In this document: piece after piece, positions 16,789-25,006 of the stretch
Numbering within the stretch: position 1 is the first letter of the stretch
How the letters are laid out: each line of letters begins with the position of its first letter
Assembly (NCBI GenBank): GCA_963822695.1
Contig: CAWGJH010000006.1
Coordinates: 186,001-250,000 of the forward strand
Length of the DNA stretch: 64,000 nucleotides
Direction of reading: 5' to 3'
Origin: GCA-003244245 sp963822695
Lineage (GTDB): Bacteria > Actinomycetota > Actinomycetes > Mycobacteriales > Pseudonocardiaceae
Notes under the pieces: model-generated
The model's database searches: none
What the model saw: only the letters and a program-made list of their open reading frames with translations
Told to the model about the DNA's origin: nothing
Program-made: the position numbers and the translations under genes

Positions 16789-17784
16789 ATGATCCGACGC
16801 GATAAGGAGGCCGTCGCCGGTGAGGTGCGGGGCACGCTTCAGCGGTTGGACCGCTATCAGCAACGGCACCCGGCGTTGGGAGTGCCGATCGCGGTGGTGC
16901 GTAAGTTTGTCGAGGACCAGTTAACCATTCTCGCCGCCGCGATCGCCTTTTGGGCATTCTTCTCCGTCTTTCCGTTGCTGCTCGTCTTCGTCACTCTCCT
17001 CGGCTACTTCCTGCCACCCAGCCTCCAGGGTGACGTGCTGGGCAGGGTCGCTGCCTTCCTCCCGCTGCTGAGCACAGCCACGATTGGGCACCTGAGCGGC
17101 CAGTGGTGGACGCTTCTGCTCGGAATCATCAGCGCGCTGTGGAGCGGGTCGTTCGTCGTCACCACCATTCAAGCGGCGCTCAACTCGGTGTGGGAGCTCC
17201 CCTATGCCCAGCGGTCCACCTTCGGCGCGCAGATCGGGCGCAGCCTCATCGCGCTGAGCGCGATCGGGCTCACCCTGGTCGGCAGCACGGTGATCAACAG
17301 CTACATCACCGGCACCACCACCGGGACCCCGTTCGGGGTGGTGGGTGGACTCGCGGGGTACCTCATCGCGGTTGCGCTGGACGTGGGGTTGTTCATCGTG
17401 GCATTCCGGCTGCTCACCGACCGCGACGTCGCCATCCGGGACGTGCTACCGGGCGCGCTGCTCTCGGGCGTCGTCTTCTGGCTGCTCCAGCAACTGTCAT
17501 CGCTGATCATCTCCCGGTACCTGCACACCGCCGAGAGGGCCTACGGCACCTTCGCCACCGTCATCACCATACTGTGGTGGTTCTACCTCGGAAGCATCGT
17601 CACGCTCGCCGGCGCGCAGCTCAACGTGGTCCTCAAGGAACGGCTACACCCCCGCGGGCTCGTCGAGGGCCCCACCACCACAGCGGACTACCAGGCCTAC
17701 GACACATACGCCAAGGAACGCACCTACCACCCAGACGAGCGAGTCCACACCGAATTCCCCCACCACGAGACCAACGAGGAGTGA
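16789..17784 (+). CDS. YihY/virulence-factor BrkB family inner-membrane protein
   Basis: This is a 331-residue protein with about six hydrophobic segments, including AAAIAFWAFFSVFPLLLVFV near residue 50, LLGIISALWSGS, and the conserved tail motif YGTFATVITILWWFYLGSIVTLAGAQLN. This pattern is characteristic of YihY/BrkB proteins, whose transport role is not settled. The C terminus is charged and His/Glu-rich, so probably cytoplasmic. It starts 17 bases after the kinase stop and could be cotranscribed with it. The start codon is not uncertain. Confidence 0.88.
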   Translation: MIRRDKEAVAGEVRGTLQRLDRYQQRHPALGVPIAVVRKFVEDQLTILAAAIAFWAFFSVFPLLLVFVTLLGYFLPPSLQGDVLGRVAAFLPLLSTATIGHLSGQWWTLLLGIISALWSGSFVVTTIQAALNSVWELPYAQRSTFGAQIGRSLIALSAIGLTLVGSTVINSYITGTTTGTPFGVVGGLAGYLIAVALDVGLFIVAFRLLTDRDVAIRDVLPGALLSGVVFWLLQQLSSLIISRYLHTAERAYGTFATVITILWWFYLGSIVTLAGAQLNVVLKERLHPRGLVEGPTTTADYQAYDTYAKERTYHPDERVHTEFPHHETNEE

Positions 17785-17967
17785 CCCCCAGCTTCGCTCA
17801 GTGATGAGTGTCGTCGTTCCTGCGGGCCGCAGCGGACTTCGATCTCTCGGGACCGCAGGCGGTGCTGACGCACTGGCACGCGCTGGCCACGATGGCAGTG
17901 CTGGTGCTCTTCCATCAGCAGCGCAAGGGGCTGGTACATCTTAAAATACCTATGTAGGGTAGGTCTC
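17785..17967 (+). other. Intergenic region with a possible gene remnant
   Basis: One frame from about 17811 reads FLRAAADFDLSGPQAVLTHW and then ALATMAVLVLFHQQRK before a TAG just upstream of the padR start. It has coding-like composition but no good start and no recognised family, so it may be the 3' end of a lost gene. The segment also carries the padR promoter and operator region. Confidence 0.25.
17948..17964. promoter_or_regulatory. Inverted repeat ACCTA-N7-TAGGT, candidate PadR operator
   Basis: ACCTA (17948-17952) and TAGGT (17960-17964) form a perfect inverted repeat three bases before the padR start codon, next to an AT-rich stretch (TTAAAATA). PadR regulators commonly repress their own operon through such a site. 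Binding is inferred. Confidence 0.45.
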
Positions 17968-18276
17968 ATGCGGAAGACGCACGCTCTGGTTCAAGTGGCG
18001 ATGGCCCTCGTGAGCGACCCCACGGGTCGGCACTGGGGTTACGAGCTGTCCAAGAAGACCGGCGTCCGGTCCGGCGTGCTCTACCCGATGCTGACGCGAA
18101 TGCTCGATGAGGGCTGGGTCGAGGATGGGTGGGAGGACCCGACCACCATCCGCGACAAGCGCCCACCCAGGCGGTACTACGAGCTGACCGACCGGGGTCG
18201 GCTGGGGCTCGGCGCAGTTCTGAACGAGGCCCGCCGTGACGCGCGGTTCGACAGTCTGGCCTGGAGGTTCACCTGA
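17968..18276 (+). CDS. PadR-family transcriptional regulator
   Basis: This is a 102-residue winged helix protein. The recognition region is KTGVRSGVLYPMLTRMLDEG and the wing ends in PPRRYYELTDRGR, both diagnostic of PadR. It is short, lacking the long C-terminal helix of larger members (subfamily 2-like). It heads an operon with a small membrane protein, a DUF3311 protein and the MctP transporter, overlapping its neighbour by one base. It probably represses this operon through the inverted repeat at 17948-17964. Confidence 0.9.
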   Translation: MRKTHALVQVAMALVSDPTGRHWGYELSKKTGVRSGVLYPMLTRMLDEGWVEDGWEDPTTIRDKRPPRRYYELTDRGRLGLGAVLNEARRDARFDSLAWRFT

Positions 18277-18617
18277 TGGCCGAGCTGCTGGAAGTTATCG
18301 CGTCCTGGCCGAGCCTGCTGTTGGTCGTCGTCGTGTTCGGGTTCGCCCCAGGATTCTGCCTGCGCCTGATCGTCCTCGCCTATCCCCGTGACGACCCTCG
18401 CCGGGCCGAGCTGATCGCGGAACTGTACGCCGTGCCCCGCATCCAGCGACCCCTGTGGGTCGCCGAGCAGTTGGAGGTCGCGCTGTTCGAGGGTCTCGGA
18501 CACCGCGTATCGGCGGCGCGGCGCCGGCGGGCTCACGTTCGTGCCGCACGTCGGGCCCGGTCGGGGCTTGCTGAGTGGCCCGCGCATCCTCCTGAAAGGT
18601 TCATCGGGCTCTTCTGA
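18276..18617 (+). CDS. Small protein with one N-terminal membrane segment, unknown function
   Basis: This 113-residue protein starts at the ATG overlapping the padR stop by one base. A single hydrophobic segment (about 8-34, SLLLVVVVFGFAPGFCLRLI) precedes an Arg-rich cytoplasmic tail (RRRRAHVRAARRAR). No family is recognised. The tight spacing with padR and the transporter genes supports it as a real operon member. Confidence 0.6.
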   Translation: MAELLEVIASWPSLLLVVVVFGFAPGFCLRLIVLAYPRDDPRRAELIAELYAVPRIQRPLWVAEQLEVALFEGLGHRVSAARRRRAHVRAARRARSGLAEWPAHPPERFIGLF

Positions 18618-18620
18618 CGT

Positions 18621-18854
18621 ATGTGTGGGGTCGCAAAGATGCCATCCGGTTCGCCTAACCACCCGGTGTCGCGCTGGAGTAGCTGGAACCTGCTGCTCCT
18701 GGTGCCGCTGCTCGTGCTGGTCACGCCGCTGTACAACAGCGACAAGCCGCGCCTGTTCGGTTTCCCGTTCTTCTACTGGTGCCAGTTCCTCTTCATCCCG
18801 CTCGGCGTGATCTGCGTAGGAGTGGTGTACCTGAAGACGGGTAATCGGCGGTGA
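18621..18854 (+). CDS. DUF3311 small membrane protein, MctP partner
   Basis: This 77-residue protein has two hydrophobic helices (LLLLVPLLVLVTPLYNS and FFYWCQFLFIPLGVICVGVV), the DUF3311 pattern. Such proteins are regularly encoded immediately before SSS-family monocarboxylate transporters and overlap them, as here (four bases). They are presumed accessory subunits. An internal ATG at 18639 is an alternative start. Confidence 0.8.
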   Translation: MCGVAKMPSGSPNHPVSRWSSWNLLLLVPLLVLVTPLYNSDKPRLFGFPFFYWCQFLFIPLGVICVGVVYLKTGNRR

Positions 18855-20491
18855 CCGTACGCTGGACCGAACTGGTCGTCTTCACGCTGCTGTTCGGCGT
18901 TGTCACCGGGCTCGGTTTCTACGCCGCCCGCTGGAAGGCGGGTTTTCCACTCGATCACCTTGATGAGTGGGGGCTGGGCGGCCGCAAGTTCGGCTCGTTG
19001 GTCACCTGGTTCCTCCTCAGTGGCGATATCTTCACCGCCTACACCTTCATCGCGCTGCCTGCGCTGATATGGGGTACCGGGGCGATGGGGTTCTTCGCGT
19101 TGCCCTTCACCGTGTTACCCTACCCGCTGGCGTCCCTGCCGCTGGTCCGATTGTGGTCGGTGTCGCGGGTACGTGGTTATGTGACCCCGGCGGACTTCGT
19201 TGCGGGCCGCTACGGGTCGGCCACGTTGGCGCTGCTGGTGGCGGTTGCCGGAATCGTCGCAATGATGCTCTACATCGCCGTGCAACTCGCCGGGCTGGAG
19301 GCGGTCCTGCGCACGATGGGCCTCAACGGGGCCGGACTGGCCGGGCATGTCCCACTATTCATCGCGTTCGTGATTCTCGCGGTATACACCTACCGGTCCG
19401 GCCTGCGGGCCCCAGCGCTGATCGCCTTCGTGAAAGGCTTGCTGATCTACCTGGTGATCACCGTCGCTGTGATCAGCCTACCGGCGAAGCTCGGCGGGTG
19501 GGGTTCAATTTTCGACGCCGCGAACGCGAAATTCACCGCCACGCCATCGACCGGCAACGGCATTCTATTGGATGGACGCAACCAGTTGCAGTACGTCACC
19601 CTGGCGCTGGGCTCGGCGCTCACGCTGTTCGTCTACCCGCATACGCTGACCGGTGTACTGGCCGCCCACAGCCGCAACGTGATCAAACGCAACATGGTGG
19701 CGCTGCCGGCGTATTCATTGGTGCTGGGGCTGTTCGCGTTGCTGGGCTACACGGCGATCGCGGCGCATACGCACCCGATTGTCAATGCGGCCACCGGTCA
19801 ACCGGACTCCAACACAGTGATCCCGATGCTCTTCGAGGGGCAGTTCCCCTCCTGGTTCGCCGGGATCGCGTTAGCGGCCATCGGGATCAGCGTGTTGGTT
19901 CCCGCCGCGATCATGTCCATCGCGGCGGCGAACCTGTGGACCCGTAACATCTACAAGGTATATCTGCATCGCGACGCCACCCCCGAACAGGAAACCAGGC
20001 AGGCCAAGATCACCTCGCTGGTGGTGAAGTTCGGCGCGGTGGTCCTGATCGTGCTGATCGACCCGCAATACTCCATTGACCTGCAGCTGATCAGTGGCGT
20101 GATCATTCTGCAGACGCTGCCCATGGTGGTGATCGCCCTCTACACCCGCTGGTTCCACATCTGGGGCCTGGCCGCAGGCTGGGCCATCGGATTGGTGTGG
20201 GGGCTATCGATGCTCTACGGCATCCCCAACCCGGCCAGCGGCAAGCGGCACTTCGGCGGGTCGGCACTCGCGTTGAACGAGTTGTCGATCCTCGGCTGGC
20301 ATCCCTTCGCCGGCTCACCGACGCAGATCTACGTCGGATTTATCGCGCTCATCGGCAATCTCGTGATCGCGGCGCTGGTCACCATCGTGCTGCACCAGAT
20401 GCGGGTCTTCAACGGAACCGACGAAACCGAGACGCAGGACTACCACGCCGACGAAGACATCCCAGCGCTCAAGCCCGTCGCCAGCGGCTGA
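18851..20491 (+). CDS. mctP: MctP-type monocarboxylate transporter (sodium:solute symporter family)
   Basis: This 546-residue protein has about 13 transmembrane segments. SSS-family signatures include GLGGRKFGSLVTWFLLSGDI in the second helix and YVTPADFVAGRYGS. PHTLTGVLAAHSRNVIKRN, typical of MctP, and an acidic C-terminal tail follow. Homologues take up short monocarboxylates such as lactate, pyruvate or acetate. It starts with GTG inside the DUF3311 stop. The operon regulator is probably the PadR protein. It is convergent with the hydrolase gene (six bases between stops, no terminator visible). Confidence 0.87.
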   Translation: MTVRWTELVVFTLLFGVVTGLGFYAARWKAGFPLDHLDEWGLGGRKFGSLVTWFLLSGDIFTAYTFIALPALIWGTGAMGFFALPFTVLPYPLASLPLVRLWSVSRVRGYVTPADFVAGRYGSATLALLVAVAGIVAMMLYIAVQLAGLEAVLRTMGLNGAGLAGHVPLFIAFVILAVYTYRSGLRAPALIAFVKGLLIYLVITVAVISLPAKLGGWGSIFDAANAKFTATPSTGNGILLDGRNQLQYVTLALGSALTLFVYPHTLTGVLAAHSRNVIKRNMVALPAYSLVLGLFALLGYTAIAAHTHPIVNAATGQPDSNTVIPMLFEGQFPSWFAGIALAAIGISVLVPAAIMSIAAANLWTRNIYKVYLHRDATPEQETRQAKITSLVVKFGAVVLIVLIDPQYSIDLQLISGVIILQTLPMVVIALYTRWFHIWGLAAGWAIGLVWGLSMLYGIPNPASGKRHFGGSALALNELSILGWHPFAGSPTQIYVGFIALIGNLVIAALVTIVLHQMRVFNGTDETETQDYHADEDIPALKPVASG

Positions 20492-20497
20492 TCATCC

Positions 20498-21421
20498 TCA
20501 CGAGGTGCGCAGGAACTCGGTGAGCAGGGCCGTGGTGAGCTCCGGTGCTTCTTGTTGCACGAAGTGCCCGACGCCGGGCAGTACCTCGTAGCGGTAGCCG
20601 TCGCCGGTCCAGCGGGCCGAGCGGCGTGCGGTTCGCTCCAGCACGTACGGATCATCGGCACCATGCAGCTGGAGCACCGGTACGCGGACCGTCCGGTCCA
20701 CCGCGCGGGACAGCCGGCGCCCATCGAAGCGGAACTGCGAGCGGACGACCCACCGGTAGTACTCCAGCGCGCAATGCGCCGCGCCGGGGATCAACATGGC
20801 CTCACGGTAACGCCGGGCCACCCCGGTGAACTCGCTCGACGCGCACCATCGCGGGCCTGCCCCGCCCCGCAAGATCCCCTCCACCAGCACCGCGCCGCTG
20901 CGGGTGAGGCTGCGCTCGGGCCACCATGGGGCTTGGAAACTGGCCAGGTAGCGGGCCGCCGAGCGCTGCGCCGGGTCGCGCAGCAGCGCGTGACCCATCG
21001 CGCGTGGATGCGCGGCGGCCAGCACCGTCACCGACCGCACCACCCGGGGGTGCAGCGCGGCCGTGCACCAGCTGAGGGTCCCGCCCCAGTCGTGCCCGAC
21101 CAGGTCGGCTTGGCGTTCCCCGAGCGCCCGGACCAGACCCGCCACGTCACCAGACAGCGTCCACAGGTCATATCCCCGGGGAGGTTTGTCCGAGTCGCCA
21201 TAACCGCGCAGGTCTACCGCGACAGCGCGCATTCCCGCTGCGGCGAGCGCCGGGAGTTGGTGACGCCAAGACCACCAGAACTCCGGGAAACCATGCAGCA
21301 GGAGCACCAGCGGGCCCGTCCCGAGCTCCGCCACATGCAGCCGGATCCCGTTGGCCGATACGTCGCGGTGCGTCCACGGTCCCGGAACCCGGACCGAGCT
21401 GGGATCCGGCGGGCGGCTCAC
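20498..21421 (-). CDS. Alpha/beta hydrolase, epoxide-hydrolase-like
   Basis: This is a 307-residue protein. Key motifs are HGFPEFWWSW (oxyanion region), DLRGYGDSDKP, the nucleophile elbow GHDWGGTLSW with aspartate as nucleophile, an Asp near LHGADDPYV and the His in GVGHFVQQE. The Asp nucleophile and HGFPE motif are typical of soluble epoxide hydrolases and haloalkane dehalogenases. Its ATG overlaps the stop of the upstream holin-like gene. The substrate is unknown. Confidence 0.85.
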   Translation of the reverse strand: MSRPPDPSSVRVPGPWTHRDVSANGIRLHVAELGTGPLVLLLHGFPEFWWSWRHQLPALAAAGMRAVAVDLRGYGDSDKPPRGYDLWTLSGDVAGLVRALGERQADLVGHDWGGTLSWCTAALHPRVVRSVTVLAAAHPRAMGHALLRDPAQRSAARYLASFQAPWWPERSLTRSGAVLVEGILRGGAGPRWCASSEFTGVARRYREAMLIPGAAHCALEYYRWVVRSQFRFDGRRLSRAVDRTVRVPVLQLHGADDPYVLERTARRSARWTGDGYRYEVLPGVGHFVQQEAPELTTALLTEFLRTS

Positions 21422-21969
21422 TCCCTGAACGGGTCAGCGCTGGGTGCGCCGGCGCCGCGGCGGTCGACACGCCGACGGGTCAACGCCGCCCCGGTGTCGC
21501 GGACGGTGCTGATCGTGCGTTCTGGCTTCCGGATGCTGCGCATCCGGCGCCAGCCCAGCAGCGCACATGCTGCCGCGGCGACCACCATCAGTCCGAACAC
21601 GATTCCGAACCCGGCCCACTGTGGCAGCCAGATGGCCAGGATCTCCGCCACCGTGATGAACAGGAAGAACAGGCTGAAGAGCAGGATCGTCAGCGCGAGG
21701 ACGAAGAAGATGCTGCCCTTGACGCCCTTGCGGACCTCGGCGGTCACCTCCGCCTTGGCCAGTTCCACCTCCGAGCGGAACAAGGTGGAGAAGTGGGTGG
21801 CAGCCTCCCGGACCAGGTCGCCCAGGGACGCATCCGCAAGCCGCGGGAGCTCTTCTGGTGACAGCGGGACAGAAGGCACCGCGGGCGGTGGTTCCGGTTT
21901 GGCGTGCCGGCCGTTGCGGGGCTGCGTGCTGGTCACCTGCGACATGGTGCCATGGCCCGTCTCGATCAC
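21418..21969 (-). CDS. Phage holin superfamily III (DUF1469)-like membrane protein
   Basis: This is a 183-residue protein. An N-terminal polar region is followed by a helix LGDLVREAATHFSTLFRSEV and the basic segment LAKAEVTAEVRKGVKG. Two membrane segments (about 85-110 and 115-140) and a charged tail follow. This is the layout of the Phage_holin_3_6/DUF1469 family, which in actinobacteria is chromosomal and usually not phage-linked. An internal ATG nine residues in may be the true start. The function is unknown. Confidence 0.75.
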   Translation of the reverse strand: MIETGHGTMSQVTSTQPRNGRHAKPEPPPAVPSVPLSPEELPRLADASLGDLVREAATHFSTLFRSEVELAKAEVTAEVRKGVKGSIFFVLALTILLFSLFFLFITVAEILAIWLPQWAGFGIVFGLMVVAAAACALLGWRRMRSIRKPERTISTVRDTGAALTRRRVDRRGAGAPSADPFRE

Positions 21970-22221
21970 CTACTGTGGTCGGCATCTGGCCGAGGGTGAC
22001 CGGAATCTGCTGCTCGCCCGAGCCGTCAACCTGGGGCCGTCAACCTGGGCGGCAAGCCCGCCTCGCCAGGTGGGTACGCCAGCCCACGACGGACGTGGTC
22101 CCTCGCGATCGTGCCGATGCCACCAGCATCGGCGAATGATGACTCGGGATTGAGTTCGCCGACGATGCCGAGCTTTCGTGTTCCATCAAGACTCGGGTGC
22201 TATCGCGGTGCCCCGCGACTG

Positions 22222-22227
22222 TATACT
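22222..22227 (+). promoter_or_regulatory. Candidate -10 element TATACT upstream of the GT2 gene
   Basis: TATACT stands 33 bases before the GTG start at 22261, giving a leader of roughly 25 bases. The -35 region is not clear. The 291-nt gap 21970-22260 between the divergent holin-like and GT2 genes shows nothing else. Confidence 0.35.
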
Positions 22228-22260
22228 TTGGCACCCCCAGGTAAGGTTGGTGTTTGCGAA

Positions 22261-23061
22261 GTGAGCCCGAGTCCCCGCGTTGCCGAGTTGCCGCCAGAGT
22301 GGAGCCACAGCAAGCTTGCTGTGGTGATCCCGACCTACAACGAGGCGGATACCCTCCCGGTTCTGGTGAAACATCTGTTCGCGCTGCCCTTGCCCAGGCT
22401 GACAGTCATCGTGGCCGACGACAACTCGCCTGACGGCACAGGTGCCATCGCCGATGACCTGGCGGCAGCCGAGGACCAGCAGGGCCAGGATCGCATGGTG
22501 GTTCTTCACCGGCCGAGCAAGGCTGGTATCGGGCGGGCACACGCTGCGGGCATGAGTGTGGCGTTGGAACGGGGCTTCGACTACGTGGCCCAAATGGATG
22601 CTGACCTGTCGCATCCTCCCGAGGCGATCCCCGGCATGCTGGGGACCTTGCTGTCGCTCGACGCTGGAGTCGTCATCGGTAGTCGCTACGTCAACGGGGG
22701 GAGCCTGAGTAGTGACTGGGGGCGCAATCGGCGGTTCTTGTCGGCATTCGCGAACTTCTACGTGAACGCGATCCTCGGATTACGCATCAGGGATGCCACA
22801 GCTGGGTTCAAGGTATGGCGGGCGGATGTGCTCACTCAGATCAATCTGGACGGTTTACGCAGTGACGGATACAGCTTTCAGGTTGAGATGAACTACCGAT
22901 GCGCCAACCTTGGATACTTGGCCGTCGAGGTGCCCATTCATTTTGAGGAGCGCTTGACAGGGGCGAGCAAGATGGGCCTGGCCACCAAATGGGAGTCGAT
23001 GTGGATGCCGTTTATTCTGCGCCGCCAACACCGTCGTCAGCGTTCACATCCCCAGCCCTAG
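22261..23061 (+). CDS. Polyprenol-phosphate mannose synthase-like glycosyltransferase (GT2)
   Basis: About 266 residues from GTG at 22261; the frame is open further upstream, but family similarity begins at KLAVVIPTYNEADTLP. GT2 features are VVIPTYNE, DDNSPDGT, the metal-binding QMDADLSHPPE, and GSRYVNGGS...W...R. These match dolichol/polyprenol-phosphate mannosyl transferases (Ppm1 catalytic domain). They transfer mannose from GDP-mannose to polyprenyl phosphate at the inner membrane for glycolipids and protein mannosylation. No membrane domain is attached. The gene is convergent with the lipoprotein gene and overlaps its end by four bases. Confidence 0.85.
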   Translation: MSPSPRVAELPPEWSHSKLAVVIPTYNEADTLPVLVKHLFALPLPRLTVIVADDNSPDGTGAIADDLAAAEDQQGQDRMVVLHRPSKAGIGRAHAAGMSVALERGFDYVAQMDADLSHPPEAIPGMLGTLLSLDAGVVIGSRYVNGGSLSSDWGRNRRFLSAFANFYVNAILGLRIRDATAGFKVWRADVLTQINLDGLRSDGYSFQVEMNYRCANLGYLAVEVPIHFEERLTGASKMGLATKWESMWMPFILRRQHRRQRSHPQP

Positions 23062-23576
23062 CTGGTCGGCCGGGTAGTGAATGTGAGCATGTGGAAGTGG
23101 ATGAAGCGGGGGCGCAGGCCGGCGGGAAGAGTGTCGGTGACCAGGATGCGGTCGATCGAGGGGTGTCGGACGCGGAGCACCATCAAGGCGTAGTGACCGG
23201 CCACCGCTGGTGGGCTGGCCCTGGCGATCGTCCCCTGCGGGTAGTTGCCGTGATAGACGATCAGGCAGGTCTTGGGCGGTCTGATCCGGGCTGGACGGTG
23301 TGGCCCTCGATGCCGTACGTGTGACGGTGGAGGTGCGGCTGGTGTGACACCTAGCTTGCGGGCGAGGGCATCGGCGTCAGCCTGGTTGATTCGACGGATG
23401 AGGGTCAGGGTGCCCTGGTCGTGGACGATGTCGCGAGCCAGCGGGAGTACCGCAGCGCAGCCGGAGACGTCGCTGGTAGCTGAGGCGCCGCTACGCGGCC
23501 CCGAGCAGGCCGCCACGAGAGCAAGCGCGACCCCGGCCACTATGGCAGGGACCATCCGCCAGCGCAGGGTAGTCAT
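23058..23576 (-). CDS. Putative secreted lipoprotein, unknown function
   Basis: About 172 residues from ATG at 23576, which overlaps the stop of the upstream membrane protein (ATGA). The frame is open much further upstream, but that part shadows the neighbour gene. The N terminus has a basic start, a hydrophobic stretch and a lipobox-like ALVAAC, so the mature protein should be lipid-anchored outside the membrane. The rest is Arg/Pro/His-rich and has no recognised domain. Confidence 0.6.
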   Translation of the reverse strand: MTTLRWRMVPAIVAGVALALVAACSGPRSGASATSDVSGCAAVLPLARDIVHDQGTLTLIRRINQADADALARKLGVTPAAPPPSHVRHRGPHRPARIRPPKTCLIVYHGNYPQGTIARASPPAVAGHYALMVLRVRHPSIDRILVTDTLPAGLRPRFIHFHMLTFTTRPTS

Positions 23577-24715
23577 GATACGGGGTCCGGTTCCCTCGTG
23601 AGCGGACCCATTTCCACGGTAGCGAGGTCCGCAGCGGGTGGGGCGGGTGCGCGCGAGGTCGCTCGGAGCACCAGCCACGCCAGGCCACCGGCAGGGATGC
23701 AGCCCCAATAGGTGATCAGCCGGTAGAGCAGCACAGCGGCCAGGGTGATTGTCCCGTCCCCACCGAAGGCGACCAGGGCCAGGGTGATGCTGCCCTCCAC
23801 GACCCCGATCCCCCCCGGGGTCACCGGCATGCTCGCCGCGATCTGCCCAGCGCAGTAGGCCAGCAGCAACCCGGTCCATGGCGGCGTGGTGTGCAACGCC
23901 AGAAAGGCCACTGCCAGCACCGCGACATCGGCCACCCAGCACAGCATCATCAACGCGAAGGCCGCGACGCTGGCGGCTGGGGTCAGCCGGATAGTGCGCA
24001 GCTGGCGCGCCCAGTCCCGCCACCATCCCACGATCGGCGAGCCCACCCGCATCAGGATCCGACCGACCCGGCGGGAACCCCACGCGGGCCTGGCACCCCA
24101 CCGAGCCGAGACCGCGCGAACACCCTCAAGCGGCCGGGCGATGCGACGCCGGACCGCAGGCCGGCGCAGCGCCACGTACCCGGCACCGATCAGAGCCAGC
24201 GCCGCCAGGAGCGCGATACTGACTGACTGCAACCCGGGAACCGGACCCCCGTTCCCGGGGATCTGGACCGCGACGATGGTCAACACCGTGACCGCACCGA
24301 CGTAGGCCACCGAGCACACCGCGAACGTCCACCCGGCCACCGCGGTACTCACCCGACGGCGATGCAACACTCCGACCATGACCACACCGGAGGCGGCGAA
24401 CCCGAACGGCAAGCAATAGGCCGCCGCGTCACCGGCCAGCGTGGCCGCGCCCAGGGTCATCATCCCGACCCCACCACCCCCGCGCCGCAATACCACCGCC
24501 GTCGAGGCCCCCCGCATCACGTAGGACAGCACCTCAGCAAGGATCGCTACCGCGACCCAACCCACGCTGACCGAGGACAAGGTGTCGGCGGCGGTGAACA
24601 ACTCGTCGCTGCTGTCGAACAACACCCGAGCCGCCAGCGCGGCCGCAGCCAACCCGACGACCACCACGACCAGCCGCCGCCACCACCGCACCCGAGCGCC
24701 CCGTGCCACCACCAC
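23573..24715 (-). CDS. UPF0104/lysylphosphatidylglycerol-synthetase-like membrane protein
   Basis: This 380-residue integral membrane protein has about eight hydrophobic segments. The C-terminal motif MPVTPGGIGVVEGSI followed by a Y-R-x-I-T-Y-W segment is the signature of the UPF0104/LPG_synthase_TM (AglD-like) family, suspected lipid flippases. There is no aminoacyltransferase domain, so it is not a full MprF. It is coupled to the downstream lipoprotein gene. The nearby polyprenol-phosphate mannose synthase-like gene would fit a role in lipid-linked sugar metabolism, which is inference. Confidence 0.82.
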   Translation of the reverse strand: MVVARGARVRWWRRLVVVVVGLAAAALAARVLFDSSDELFTAADTLSSVSVGWVAVAILAEVLSYVMRGASTAVVLRRGGGGVGMMTLGAATLAGDAAAYCLPFGFAASGVVMVGVLHRRRVSTAVAGWTFAVCSVAYVGAVTVLTIVAVQIPGNGGPVPGLQSVSIALLAALALIGAGYVALRRPAVRRRIARPLEGVRAVSARWGARPAWGSRRVGRILMRVGSPIVGWWRDWARQLRTIRLTPAASVAAFALMMLCWVADVAVLAVAFLALHTTPPWTGLLLAYCAGQIAASMPVTPGGIGVVEGSITLALVAFGGDGTITLAAVLLYRLITYWGCIPAGGLAWLVLRATSRAPAPPAADLATVEMGPLTREPDPVS

Positions 24716-24753
24716 ACCCTCCTACACGTCAGGTGGACACACGAGCCCCGCCC

Positions 24754-24963
24754 TCAATTTTTCAGGAAACCCCCAGCCGGCCCGGCGATCGTCGTGAGCA
24801 GCGCGGTGATCTGTGCCATGCCGGTGGACTGCACGGCGAAGCCCTCGCGCATCTCCCGACGCAGTTCGCCAATCTCCTGGTGCATCTCCTGGCGCAGTTC
24901 ATCGATCTGTTGGCCCTGCTCCAGCTGGGTCTCGCGCAGAGCATTCAGGACCTTGTTCAGCAC
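24754..24963 (-). CDS. Small coiled-coil protein
   Basis: This 69-residue protein starts with GTG at 24963. Residues 5-48 form heptads (QIDELRQEMHQEIGELRREM), and a short hydrophobic C terminus follows (ITALLTTIAG). It lies 43 bases after the giant NACHT gene, in the same direction. It is not recognised. It may be an oligomerisation partner or a separate small gene. Confidence 0.5.
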   Translation of the reverse strand: MLNKVLNALRETQLEQGQQIDELRQEMHQEIGELRREMREGFAVQSTGMAQITALLTTIAGPAGGFLKN

Positions 24964-25006
24964 GGGCGCGATCCTACTGCCGCCCGCTGGAGATCATCCC
25001 CGACCG

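Noticed and set aside
23577..24101. N-terminal extension of the lipoprotein frame
   Set aside because: It shadows the UPF0104 gene; the lipobox signal peptide begins at the ATG at 23576.
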